DNA from: Cognatundibacterium crateris
Lineage (GTDB): Bacteria; Pseudomonadota; Gammaproteobacteria; Burkholderiales; Burkholderiaceae_D
Direction of reading: 5' to 3'
Assembly: GCF_010078235.1 (NCBI RefSeq)
Contig: NZ_JAABOS010000008.1
Coordinates: 1 to 64,000 of the forward strand
DNA: 64,000 bases
Shown here: one piece after another, positions 45,454 to 52,847 of the stretch
How the letters are laid out: each line of letters opens with the position of its first letter
How positions within the stretch are numbered: position 1 is the first letter of the stretch
Notes under the pieces: generated by a model
What the model was told of the DNA's origin: nothing
What the model saw: the letters and a program-made list of their open reading frames with translations, nothing else
Database searches by the model: none
Program-made: the position numbers and the translations under genes

Positions 45454-45852
45454 TCAGTAGTAAAAACGGTTAATCAAGACCACCGCCCAGGTAGCGATGG
45501 CCATTATCAGTGTCAGCAACACGGCTGCACTGCCAAAGTCTTTGGCATTTTTGGATAAGCGATGACGCTCCAGCGAAACCCGGTCCACCACCGCCTCTAT
45601 CGCAGAATTAATCAGCTCGACCACTAATATCTGCAATAGCACAGCGATCATCATCAGCTTTTCAAAAGCCGACACCGGCAGGATCAAAGCGACAATAATG
45701 CCGATAATGACCAGCACCAGCTCCTGACGAAACGCATGCTCATTGCGCCAGGCGGCACGGAACCCATCGACCGAATAAAAAAACGCGGAAAAAATCCGGC
45801 GCAACCCGCTTTTACTTTTGAACTCACTGACTGCCGGTTCCTGCTCTGACAT
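45454..45852 (-). CDS. dgkA: Diacylglycerol kinase, DgkA
   Basis: A small trimeric inner-membrane kinase that phosphorylates diacylglycerol or undecaprenol, 132 residues. It has three membrane helices and the signature VELINSAIEAVVDRVSLERH with conserved Glu and Asn, followed by KNAKDFGSAAVLL. The start at 45852 (MSEQEP) lies after an AAGGAAG; the frame upstream is not similar. It leads the cobT-cobS-cobC operon, although its function is in lipid recycling. Confidence 0.92.
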   Translation of the reverse strand: MSEQEPAVSEFKSKSGLRRIFSAFFYSVDGFRAAWRNEHAFRQELVLVIIGIIVALILPVSAFEKLMMIAVLLQILVVELINSAIEAVVDRVSLERHRLSKNAKDFGSAAVLLTLIMAIATWAVVLINRFYY

Positions 45853-46177
45853 AAGGCTTCCTTGTATGTGCCATAAAGGTTTACTGGTCAGGCACAAACT
45901 TGCGCCTGCAGAGTTTGCTGCAGACCTGAACACCGGCTTTCTTCCAAGTCGGCAGGCCATACGCATTTCAAACCCCGCCGAATTTTACCTGACAAAACTG
46001 CCATACCTTCAGGCTTTTGCATGTCCGCCAGCATGTTTTTGTATGCAAGTGCCGTCGTTCCGCATTTGGAGCAAACCCTTTAATCTGTGCTGAGACTGCT
46101 GCATTTTGACCACGGAAGCATGACGGTCTTTTCACATTGTGGTATAACAATACATATTGCACTGCACCACGGATACT
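45853..46177. other. Divergent intergenic region, dgkA / iclR-type regulator
   Basis: 325 bp containing the start regions of two divergent genes. Close to the regulator start is TTGTGGTATAACAATA, with partial symmetry that might be an autoregulatory site. No B12 box is present upstream of the dgkA-cobTSC operon. No ORF or RNA gene is seen. Confidence 0.4.
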
Positions 46178-46951
46178 ATGAAAAACGACGCTCCTGCTTC
46201 AGAAAAGACTTCTATCCAAGTGATAGAACGTATGGTTGCTCTGCTTGATGCGCTCTCGCGCTATCAGGACCCGGTCAGCCTCAAAGAACTCGCCATCGTT
46301 ACCGGCCTGCACCCGTCCACCGCGCACCGGATTTTGAATGATCTGGTCACGACCCGCTTTGTCGACCGTGCCGAAACCGGCTATTACCAACTCGGTATGC
46401 GTCTGCTGGAGCTGGGGAATATCGTCAAAAGCCGCCTCAATGTGCGTGAAGCCGCACTGGAATTCATGCGTACCCTGCACCGCCAGACCAATCAGACCAT
46501 TAATCTGTCGGTGCGTCAGGGCGATGAAATCGTCTATATCGACCGCGCTTACTCAGAACGTTCAGGCATGCAGGTGGTACGCGCCATCGGTGGCCGCGCA
46601 CCGCTGCATCTGACCTCCACCGGAAAATTATTCCTGTCGCTGGACGAACCCAAAGCCATACGCGCCTATGCGACGCGCACCGGTCTGGCCGGACATAATA
46701 AAAATTCGATTACCGATCTCGCCAAGCTGGAACGCGAACTGGCCGAAGTGCGCAGCAATGGCTTCGCGCGCGACAATGAAGAACTGGAACTGGGCGTACG
46801 CTGCATGGCCGCCGGCATCCACGACGACAGCGGCAAAATGATCGCCGGCCTGTCCATCTCCGCTCCCGCCGACCGCCTGCAAGAAGACTGGCTCAGCAAC
46901 CTGACCGACACCGCCACTGAAATCTCACGCGCGCTGGGCTATCGTGGTTAA
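46178..46951 (+). CDS. IclR-family transcriptional regulator
   Basis: A 257-residue IclR-type regulator. The N-terminal winged helix-turn-helix (~20-80) has VSLKELAIVTGLHPSTAHRIL, and the C-terminal ligand-binding domain (~95-250) has the usual Gly-Arg-Ala-Pro-Leu-His segment (IGGRAPLHLTSTGK) and NEELELGVRCMAAGI. The ligand is unknown and no metabolic operon lies beside it. The frame opens at a TTG at 46157, but the ATG at 46178 fits the family. Its stop codon is the first triplet of a 13-bp tandem repeat. Confidence 0.92.
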   Translation: MKNDAPASEKTSIQVIERMVALLDALSRYQDPVSLKELAIVTGLHPSTAHRILNDLVTTRFVDRAETGYYQLGMRLLELGNIVKSRLNVREAALEFMRTLHRQTNQTINLSVRQGDEIVYIDRAYSERSGMQVVRAIGGRAPLHLTSTGKLFLSLDEPKAIRAYATRTGLAGHNKNSITDLAKLERELAEVRSNGFARDNEELELGVRCMAAGIHDDSGKMIAGLSISAPADRLQEDWLSNLTDTATEISRALGYRG

Positions 46952-47011
46952 TGAGCGTGGCTAATGAGCGTGCTTAATAAGCATAATTAATGAGCGCAGC
47001 TAATTAGTGGG
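46949..47011 (+). repeat. Five degenerate 13-bp tandem repeats
   Basis: Units beginning TAATGAGCG start at 46949, 46962, 46975, 46988 and 47001 (the last is partial). The first TAA is the stop codon of the IclR gene, so each unit repeats an in-frame or shifted stop. It looks like slippage-driven duplication of the gene end. Confidence 0.7.
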
Positions 47012-47146
47012 TTTCAGGCTGCATCCGGGTTTGCAGGCGGGTGCAGCTTATCGGATAAAAGTATTCTCTTGTCGAAGCCAATACGACAATCACCCAAATG
47101 ACGGGCTGAAATTCACACCCGGTGCGGTGCGCAGCATGACAGCTAA

Positions 47147-47623
47147 TTACAGCTGGTTTTGCGCATACGTAAAAATCGCTTCGTTCAAAAAATCCACCAT
47201 GTTTGGATGATAGGCATTGTGGAAGGTCTTCATATCCGGATTGTCTTGATAGAACAGCGCCATACCGATATATGCCTCGCGGGAAGGCGGGTAAAACCTG
47301 GAGGCGATGGAGTAATGGCGCGCGATCAGGGTTTGAATTTCCGATGACGATGGCTGCGCGCCATCCAGCAGCGGCGCCAGTTCTTTGTACAAGGCATCCC
47401 AGTCCAGATGAACCTGATGCTTATCGACATGCGACCAGTTGTTTGTCTCTGCCAGCGATTTGGTTTGCTCAGCCGCCATCGCTACACGGCAGCGTTCCAG
47501 ATATTCCGGGGTCGGATGTTGAGGGGTCATAAAATAGGTAGTTTCCAATGTAGATGCGCGTGTAGCGCTAAGATTTTTTAAATGCTGATCAACGCGAAAC
47601 CAGTTCAATATTGTCTCATTCAC
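47147..47623 (-). CDS. Stand-alone TipAS-like domain protein
   Basis: A cytoplasmic protein of 158 residues resembling the TipAS drug-sensing domain of MerR-type TipA regulators, but without any helix-turn-helix. The conserved end YQDNPDMKTFHNAYHPNMVDFLNEAI is visible in part, with a predicted all-helical fold. The GTG at 47623 overlaps the stop of the upstream TlpA-like gene as GTGA, which supports this start; an ATG at 47530 is the next in-frame choice. TipAS binds thiopeptides; here the ligand is unknown. It may sequester or sense a compound. Confidence 0.72.
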   Translation of the reverse strand: MNETILNWFRVDQHLKNLSATRASTLETTYFMTPQHPTPEYLERCRVAMAAEQTKSLAETNNWSHVDKHQVHLDWDALYKELAPLLDGAQPSSSEIQTLIARHYSIASRFYPPSREAYIGMALFYQDNPDMKTFHNAYHPNMVDFLNEAIFTYAQNQL

Positions 47624-48165
47624 TGCGCCGTTTTTTTAATTTGCGCGTCAACCCAAGCCCCAATACCTTCTACCGTAGCATTCCCGTCTTCGCCACCCAA
47701 TTGATTGGCCTGAACCGTTGCCAGCAAACGTCCATTCGAATCGAGCAGCGCAAAAGCAGGGAAACTCTGGACCTTCAGATTTTTAAACAAGAATGTCTGG
47801 GCATTCGCAGCCACCTGCCAGCTCCAACCGTACTGCTTCAGGTATTTAGCCGCCTGTTCACTGTGGTCAGGGGTAATGGCCAGGACATTGATATCCTCAC
47901 GTTGTTGCTTAATCTTGTTCAGCTTAGGCACTTCTCTGATGCAGGGTGCGCAATTTTCAGTATAGAAGTTGATGAGTAAAACCTTACCCAGCACTTTTTC
48001 TTTTGCGATGACCTGACCATACGGATCGGTAAGGCCATCCAGCGGAAACTGATCTCCGATGGCGACCCCGAAGTTAGGGAGTAATTTGTAGCTTACTTCT
48101 GTCGCATGTGCGAAATTGCATGCTCCAGCCAGACAGATAGCAAATGCGGCGGCGATGGTTCTCAT
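47620..48165 (-). CDS. TlpA/ResA-like periplasmic thioredoxin
   Basis: A periplasmic thiol-disulfide oxidoreductase of 181 residues. Signal peptide ends NFAHA. The thioredoxin fold has active-site C72-AP-C75 in YTENCAPCIREVP and the cis-Pro loop VQSFPAFALLD. TlpA/ResA proteins reduce apocytochromes or other periplasmic thiols; the substrate here is unknown. The gene is translationally coupled to the TipAS-like gene, with no cytochrome genes nearby. Confidence 0.86.
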   Translation of the reverse strand: MRTIAAAFAICLAGACNFAHATEVSYKLLPNFGVAIGDQFPLDGLTDPYGQVIAKEKVLGKVLLINFYTENCAPCIREVPKLNKIKQQREDINVLAITPDHSEQAAKYLKQYGWSWQVAANAQTFLFKNLKVQSFPAFALLDSNGRLLATVQANQLGGEDGNATVEGIGAWVDAQIKKTAQ

Positions 48166-48273
48166 TGCTTACTCCAAATGTTCGCTTTCAAATCGATGAA
48201 TGCTGACGACACGAAAAATACGGCGGTCTATCCTGTTTGCCTGTCTTTGCGCATTGCATTCAGCAACATCACC

Positions 48274-48633
48274 TCAGGAAATTTTTGCCTGATTCAATTG
48301 CGGGAGCAGCTTATTCAATGCGTCACGCGCCAACATTCGCGGAATGACCATGCGAAATCCACCGGACTCAATACCCATTTCCCTAGGAAGGGTAAATAAA
48401 ACCATCAAGCGGGTGAACCAATTGGTTCGAATCCAGGCTTCCATCTGTACGTTGTCACCCACCTGTTCGACGCTCAGCATCATGGGCGCAACCATGAAGT
48501 AACGCCCTTTTTGATACAGCCGACCAGATGACGTTGAGTGCTTCAAGCGATAGCCCTGCTCACGACTCCATGGCTCCATGACAGACCATAAGTCACCAGT
48601 AAAGCTGAATTGCAGCTGCGTCCTTGATGTCAT
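48274..48633 (-). CDS. Hypothetical protein
   Basis: A 119-residue protein starting MTSRTQLQFSF; the frame is open to 48732 but this ATG gives a compact product. It has a beta-rich first half (FSFTGDLWSVMEPWSREQGY, SGRLYQKGRYFMVAPMML in part) and an amphipathic end, with one weakly hydrophobic segment (WFTRLMVLFTLP). There is no signal peptide. I do not recognise a family. It is the last ordinary gene before the cassette array. Confidence 0.55.
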   Translation of the reverse strand: MTSRTQLQFSFTGDLWSVMEPWSREQGYRLKHSTSSGRLYQKGRYFMVAPMMLSVEQVGDNVQMEAWIRTNWFTRLMVLFTLPREMGIESGGFRMVIPRMLARDALNKLLPQLNQAKIS

Positions 48634-49018
48634 GCCTGTATCTCCTGAAATAGCCTGGATTGTTGCAATATTCGAAAAGCAATATATTAATGCAATATCA
48701 GCAACATGTGTCCATCCTATTAAAGGACGCATACTGGATGCGACATTTCGCCAGCCGATGGCAGGCCAATTGCACCAGTCAAATTTATCGACAATTCAAG
48801 GTCTTGAAAAAGGGATGCAAAACAGACAGATCAGGCAACAAGTTCATGTGCGCTAGTGTTATATCCGGACGAAATCACCGAAAGCGTTGATTCATAGGAA
48901 ATTACCATTTAATATATGCTTTTTGCAAACTAAATATACACCTAGAAAGATGTCTACTAAACGTGGGGACATAATGGTGGATGTTGACTCACCTTTTAAA
49001 CATTAAGGAGACATACCA
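48634..49018 (+). promoter_or_regulatory. Intergenic region with sigma-70-like promoter for the cassette array
   Basis: 385 bp, AT-rich. It holds a promoter-like pair TTGATT (48887-48892) and TAATAT (48910-48915) with the ideal 17-base spacer, pointing toward the TIR gene. A GTTGACT at 48983-48989 could be a remnant recombination core, but there is no partner. I found no integrase and no attI site that I can name. Confidence 0.5.
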
Positions 49019-49714
49019 GTGGCTAGATGCACAGCTCCAGTACGAGGACATAACTCAGCGGCCGCAGCAGCTGCCTGCCCCGCTTGTCGCTATCGAAGCA
49101 GCTATAGCAGCGGCTACGGGAGTTACAGTCCATCCTACCCCTCCTCTGGTGGTTATAGCAGTAGTAACAATGGCGTCAGTAGATCTGGAAGTGGTTCCCG
49201 CCCTCGCTGGTCAAAATCTAACTCATCTCTTTCATATACCACTTCGCAAATAATTTCACTAACTCCTATACGTCAAACAGTTGAAGCTCGCGCCGTTGTT
49301 CAGCCCGATCTTCGTGACGTATTTCTCTGCCATGCTTGGGATGATCGTCATGGTGCAGCGAAAGAACTACATGAATTACTTGAAAAAGCAGGTGTTAAAG
49401 TTTGGTTTAGTGAGAAAGATCTAGGTCTTGGTGTGCCTATGATGCGCGCAATAGATAAAGGGCTAGCTAACTCCCGAATTGGGCTTGTACTAGTGACCCC
49501 TGCACTTCTAACTCGTCTTCCGAAAGAAGGCGTTGCCGATAAAGAGCTTTCGACATTACTAGCTGGCAATCAACTGATTCCAGTCGTGCACAACACTACC
49601 TACGAAGCCCTTAGAAATGTAAGCCCTATGCTTGCTTCCAGAAGTGGTCTAGATACTTCTGAAGATTCAATGTCTGTGGTTGCTGAAAAAATTGCTGAAT
49701 TAGTAGCAATTTAA
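49019..49714 (+). CDS. TIR-domain protein, first gene of cassette array
   Basis: A 231-residue protein starting at a GTG with AAGGAG eight bases upstream. The N-terminal region has an Ala tract, CPAC (20-23), then a low-complexity Ser/Gly/Tyr stretch (~27-72). The C-terminal TIR domain (~98-225) shows RDVFLCHAWDDR, LEKAGVKVWFSEKDLGLG, NSRIGLVLVTPALL and KELSTLLAGNQLIPVVH. Bacterial TIR domains often cleave NAD+ in phage defence, or make signal nucleotides. By eye the helix that should hold the catalytic Glu reads GVPMMRAID, with no Glu at the expected place, so enzymatic activity is uncertain. It is followed by an attC-like site. Confidence 0.82.
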   Translation: MARCTAPVRGHNSAAAAAACPACRYRSSYSSGYGSYSPSYPSSGGYSSSNNGVSRSGSGSRPRWSKSNSSLSYTTSQIISLTPIRQTVEARAVVQPDLRDVFLCHAWDDRHGAAKELHELLEKAGVKVWFSEKDLGLGVPMMRAIDKGLANSRIGLVLVTPALLTRLPKEGVADKELSTLLAGNQLIPVVHNTTYEALRNVSPMLASRSGLDTSEDSMSVVAEKIAELVAI

Positions 49715-49731
49715 TTGTAGATACAAATGTG

Positions 49732-49790
49732 TTCTAACATTCATTCCAGAGTTTCGCCTACCGCGCCCTCAAAACTCACACGTTAGATAC
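49732..49790 (+). repeat. attC-like recombination site 1
   Basis: It begins 18 bp after the TIR stop. R'' is TTCTAAC (49732-49738) and R' is GTTAGAT (49782-49788), with six complementary bases. An internal pair GAGTTT/AAACTC (49749-49754 and 49772-49777) gives the inner stem. At about 59 bp it is a short attC. The next gene starts 25 bp later, as in integron cassettes. Confidence 0.72.
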
Positions 49791-49814
49791 ACTCAAAAAA
49801 GCTGATAGGAAATC

Positions 49815-51332
49815 ATGAAGATTAAGTCAGTAAGCGTAAACCGGTTCCGCGGATATGATTCACCGGTAAGTGTAGAAATCGACGACCTATGCGTTTTGGT
49901 TGGTCGGAACGATATTGGTAAATCAACTATTCTTGAGGCGCTGGACATTTTCTTCAATGAAGGGAAAGGGTGCGTCAAGCTCGATAAAGACGATATCAAC
50001 AAAACGTGTCTGGCAAATTCAGAAGATTGCATCGAGATCGAAGTCGAGTTCACCAATCTCCCGCAAAGAATCCTAATTGACGCGACGAATGAAACAACAC
50101 TAACGGATGAGTATTTGTTGTCTACTGATGGAACACTACGAGTCCTCAAGAAATACCCGGCAGCTGGGAAGGAAAAGATATTCATTAAGGCAAACCATCC
50201 AGTTAATGCTGAATGTGGGGATCTTCTGATGAAGAAGATTCAGGATTTAAGGAAAATTCTTGACGAACAAAACTTGGAATGCGAGGACAGAACAAGGAGC
50301 GCCGAGCTTAGAAAGGCAATCTGGAATGGCCAGGCCAACCTTCAGCTGGAGACATGCGAAATTGAAATTGCCAAAATTGATAACAAGAATATCTGGGATC
50401 AATTAAAGACATACATGCCGCTATACACGTTATTCCAATCGGATAGGAAGAACGCGGATTCTGATGATGAGGTCCAGGATCCTATGAAAATTGCGGTCAA
50501 GGAGATTCTTGGCGATCCAGCCATTCAAGAGAGTCTTACGGCTGTCGCCGAAAATGTTAAAGCCCGTCTCCAGATGGTGGCAGCGAGAACGCTTACCAAG
50601 CTGAATGAGCTAAATCCGGCAATTGCGAGATCTCTCGCCCCTCAAATTCCAGACGCCGCCAGCCTTAAGTGGGCAGATGTCTTCAAAAACGTTTCAATAG
50701 CTGGTGACGATAACATTCCTATTAACAAAAGGGGTAGCGGCGTTAAGCGTCTGATTTTGATTAGCTTCTTCCGTGCGGAGGCTGAGAGAAGGCAAAACGA
50801 GTCAAACCTTCCGAGTGTTATATACGCAATAGAGGAGCCAGAAACATCTCAGCATCCAGATCATCAGCGGGGGCTAACCGATGCGCTCATTGCGCTTTCT
50901 GAGGCTGCGAATACGCAGGTACTACTCACGACGCATAGCCCAGAAATCGTGAAGCGGCTCAAATTCGAGAACATTCTTCTAGTAACGGGAGATTCTCCAA
51001 ACAGAATTTCCAGTGTTCAACAAAGCGAATTGCCATATCCAAGCCTGAACGAGGTAAATTTCTCTGCGTTTGGTGAGGCCACGTACGAGTATCACAACGA
51101 GTTGTATGGATATATCGAGGCGGAAGGGCAATTGGCTGAATATAGGAACAATAAGCCTCTGCGGGCATACATTCAGCTCCGTAGAGATAATTCTACTGAG
51201 CAGCGCCAAGTTGTTCTTACTGAATACATCAGGCACCAAATTCACCACCCAGAAAACAATCACAACGTGCGGTTCACAGCCGCTGAGCTGTTCGAGTCTA
51301 TACGTGCAATGAGAGATTTTATTCAGACATGA
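49815..51332 (+). CDS. OLD-like AAA ATPase, cassette gene
   Basis: A 505-residue SMC/ABC-type ATPase. Walker A is GRNDIGKS (30-37), the signature-like KRGSGVKRL (305-313), Walker B VIYAIEEPE (335-343), and the switch His lies in TTHSPE (372-377). The middle (~60-290) is helical. Unlike OLD nucleases, no TOPRIM domain follows. The C-terminal ~90 residues have NELYGYIEAEG and YIRHQIHHPENNHN, a motif I have seen in stand-alone defence-type ATPases but cannot assign. Related ATPases (PtuA, AriA) need a nuclease partner, and none is encoded beside it. Start ATG with ATAGGA upstream. It lies between two attC-like sites. Confidence 0.82.
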   Translation: MKIKSVSVNRFRGYDSPVSVEIDDLCVLVGRNDIGKSTILEALDIFFNEGKGCVKLDKDDINKTCLANSEDCIEIEVEFTNLPQRILIDATNETTLTDEYLLSTDGTLRVLKKYPAAGKEKIFIKANHPVNAECGDLLMKKIQDLRKILDEQNLECEDRTRSAELRKAIWNGQANLQLETCEIEIAKIDNKNIWDQLKTYMPLYTLFQSDRKNADSDDEVQDPMKIAVKEILGDPAIQESLTAVAENVKARLQMVAARTLTKLNELNPAIARSLAPQIPDAASLKWADVFKNVSIAGDDNIPINKRGSGVKRLILISFFRAEAERRQNESNLPSVIYAIEEPETSQHPDHQRGLTDALIALSEAANTQVLLTTHSPEIVKRLKFENILLVTGDSPNRISSVQQSELPYPSLNEVNFSAFGEATYEYHNELYGYIEAEGQLAEYRNNKPLRAYIQLRRDNSTEQRQVVLTEYIRHQIHHPENNHNVRFTAAELFESIRAMRDFIQT

Positions 51333-51348
51333 GTCATTGCGTGGAGGC

Positions 51349-51413
51349 ATCTAACCATTCGCTGTAGGCGCGACGGCCCTGACGGGTCGAGGCCTAAGCT
51401 CAAACGTTAGCAC
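51349..51413 (+). repeat. attC-like recombination site 2
   Basis: It starts 16 bp after the ATPase stop. R'' is ATCTAAC (51349-51355), matching RYYYAAC, and R' is GTTAGCA (51406-51412). Inner arms TAGGC/GCCTA and CGAC/GTCG can pair. The next gene starts at 51433 with GAGGAG in between. Confidence 0.78.
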
Positions 51414-51432
51414 CATCACCGAGGAGAAGAAA

Positions 51433-51693
51433 TTGGAAGGTCTAAGTGTCATCGTTATCATTGGCTTGCTTGTCTATTTCGGATGGATTAAGCCGCATCA
51501 AAACTGGCTTTCCTGGCCTACACTTGAACAGTACTGGTCGCGACACCCTGAATGTCGTACAAACAATGGAGTTAAGTGCTACAACTGCGGCTCAAGAAGC
51601 ACGAGACATTACGGTTGGAAAGTGAGATCCGATAATCGAAGAATTCACAAATGCAATCAATGCAGTACAGTTCTTTACCGAACCGAAGGCTAG
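51433..51693 (+). CDS. Membrane-anchored zinc-ribbon small protein, cassette gene
   Basis: An 86-residue protein from a TTG start with GAGGAG seven bases upstream. An N-terminal membrane helix (about residues 4-19) is followed by a Trp-rich segment and a zinc ribbon with four Cys as C49-x2-C52-x21-C74-x2-C77. The topology suggests a cytoplasmic ribbon on a membrane anchor. No family is recognised. Such small proteins are common in integron cassettes. Confidence 0.68.
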   Translation: MEGLSVIVIIGLLVYFGWIKPHQNWLSWPTLEQYWSRHPECRTNNGVKCYNCGSRSTRHYGWKVRSDNRRIHKCNQCSTVLYRTEG

Positions 51694-51708
51694 TGCATAT
51701 CAAAAAAA

Positions 51709-51780
51709 GCGCTAACCCTGCAGCTCAACCGGACGCTGCGCCATTATGCTGCGTAGCGCCAGTTAGCTCTACGTTAGGCA
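51709..51780 (+). repeat. attC-like recombination site 3
   Basis: It starts 16 bp after the previous stop. R'' is GCGCTAAC (51709-51716) and R' is GTTAGGC (51773-51779). An additional GTTAGC (51762-51767) pairs perfectly with GCTAAC. The inner part GACGCTGCG and CGTAGCG is nearly complementary. The end AGCTCTACGTTAGGC is the classical form seen in chromosomal integrons. Confidence 0.85.
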
Positions 51781-51787
51781 TATAAAG

Positions 51788-52108
51788 ATGAACCGCCTCG
51801 TTGTATCTATTTTTGTCGCGACCATTGCAGGCAGTTTGGCCGTCTACCTTCTGCCGCCGCCGTGGCTGGCACCGTTGTCTGCGGTCACAGCCATTTGTAC
51901 CGCCATCTTTGCCATCATCGTCAGAGTCAATACAAGGGCCCAGCCGCCCTCTGAAAATCCTGTAGCCAGTGCTCTGCTATCGTTAGCCAATCTTCCTGAG
52001 CAACCTCTCGCTAAAGTCAGGAAGGGGTGGGCATTAACAATGTTTCTCACGTCAGCGGCATTTCTTGTCTCGCTATGCCTCGCGGTTATTGTGCGTGCGA
52101 ATACCTAA
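51788..52108 (+). CDS. Small membrane protein, cassette gene
   Basis: A 106-residue protein with hydrophobic segments at about 5-20, 27-47 and 84-103, probably two or three membrane helices. A Pro/Gln-rich polar loop lies between the second and third. It starts 8 bp after the attC R' core. There is no strong Shine-Dalgarno sequence. I do not recognise the family. Confidence 0.65.
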   Translation: MNRLVVSIFVATIAGSLAVYLLPPPWLAPLSAVTAICTAIFAIIVRVNTRAQPPSENPVASALLSLANLPEQPLAKVRKGWALTMFLTSAAFLVSLCLAVIVRANT

Positions 52109-52147
52109 GCCCAGGCTCATGGGACGCACCTTAGGTATACCTTAGGC
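52101..52147 (+). repeat. Degenerate attC-like site 4
   Basis: Perfect 9-bp arms ATACCTAAG (52101-52109) and CTTAGGTAT (52130-52138) overlap the stop codon of the membrane-protein gene. They are followed by CTTAGGC (52141-52147), one base off the core GTTAGGC. It could be a decayed attC or a simple hairpin. Confidence 0.45.
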
Positions 52148-52238
52148 ATAGCAATGATTGAGTGAGTTTTCAGTCCGAAAGTTAATCAATAGCAGAAATT
52201 TTTCGCGCCAGGCTAACCTTCGTTTTTTAACCCATGCA
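52142..52238 (+). repeat. Diverged direct repeat, copy A (ORF-less cassette)
   Basis: About 97 bp starting TTAGGCATAGCA and ending in a TTTTTTAAC segment. It is similar over its length to 52925-53020, with shared blocks such as TTAGGCATAGC, AGGCT and CCTTCG-TTTTTAAC. It follows attC-like site 4 and is followed by attC-like site 5, so it looks like a cassette without a gene. The rest of the 52109-52412 gap shows no ORF. Confidence 0.6.
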
Positions 52239-52336
52239 TACTGCTGATACACTGCTTCATTATTGCCAATTCCATCGCCCCGCTTTACAATCAGGCATCA
52301 TTTTTTATCAGTGTCAGCGTGCGTTATGTACGCATC

Positions 52337-52407
52337 GCTCAACAACCAGCCAAACTCATCGTTGCAATGGATCGCTTGCTGCGCCCGTTAAACTCAAACG
52401 TTAACCG
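52337..52407 (+). repeat. attC-like recombination site 5
   Basis: R'' is GCTCAAC (52337-52343), fitting RYYYAAC, and R' is GTTAACC (52400-52406) after TTAAACTCAAAC. Pairing of the cores is imperfect. The next gene starts 7 bp downstream. Moderate support from position and core sequences. Confidence 0.6.
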
Positions 52408-52412
52408 TCATC

Positions 52413-52847
52413 GTGAAACTCCGTCACCAAGCAATCCAACTCGCAGCTCTGGTCTGCATGCTTCCCAGCCTGGCAAACGGCGAATGCAAGGGTCGCTCCT
52501 ACAAGATATCAGGGACAGCAATCGATAAAGCCGGGCGCCCTTTGTCGGCTCCGATTTCTTTCTCCTGGATTGAGGAGTACAACGGACGCTCTCAAACAAT
52601 ACAGACGCAGGCCAAGGCCGGACGATACAGCGTCGATATTCCCTTCTATCCACAGGCGAAGCAGAGACCTGTCACCGCAGTACTAGATGGCGACCTGTAC
52701 TACCGTTGCGATGCCCGATTGAAGTCCGTTTCATACACGTTTCCGTCAGCACGAGGAAGTCAGTCGACCGGTGTAATTCAAATCTTGGGCCCTGAAACCA
52801 GCGCAAACTTGTCAATCCAAAGCGCAGCCTCACCACCAAATCGATAA
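52413..52847 (+). CDS. Small secreted protein, cassette gene
   Basis: A 144-residue protein from a GTG start. The N-terminus resembles a signal peptide (QLAALVCMLPSLANGE). The mature part looks beta-rich (SYKISGTAIDKAGRPLSAPI, AKAGRYSVDIPFYPQ), reminiscent of small carboxypeptidase-regulatory or transthyretin-like folds, but this is not certain. Two Cys (about 25 and 101) could form a disulfide. Function unknown. It is flanked by attC-like sites. Confidence 0.62.
   Translation: MKLRHQAIQLAALVCMLPSLANGECKGRSYKISGTAIDKAGRPLSAPISFSWIEEYNGRSQTIQTQAKAGRYSVDIPFYPQAKQRPVTAVLDGDLYYRCDARLKSVSYTFPSARGSQSTGVIQILGPETSANLSIQSAASPPNR

Noticed and set aside
46949-47011. CRISPR-like repeat array
   Set aside because: The units are contiguous 13-mers with no spacers and no cas genes are nearby; it is a simple tandem repeat.
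48634-49018. An integron integrase or attI site next to the cassette array
   Set aside because: No tyrosine-recombinase ORF exists in the window and only a lone GTTGACT core was found, without the surrounding sites.
48981-49253. A 90-codon ORF overlapping the TIR gene start
   Set aside because: It overlaps the TIR coding sequence in another frame, has no good ribosome binding site, and the TIR frame has AAGGAG and a clear domain.
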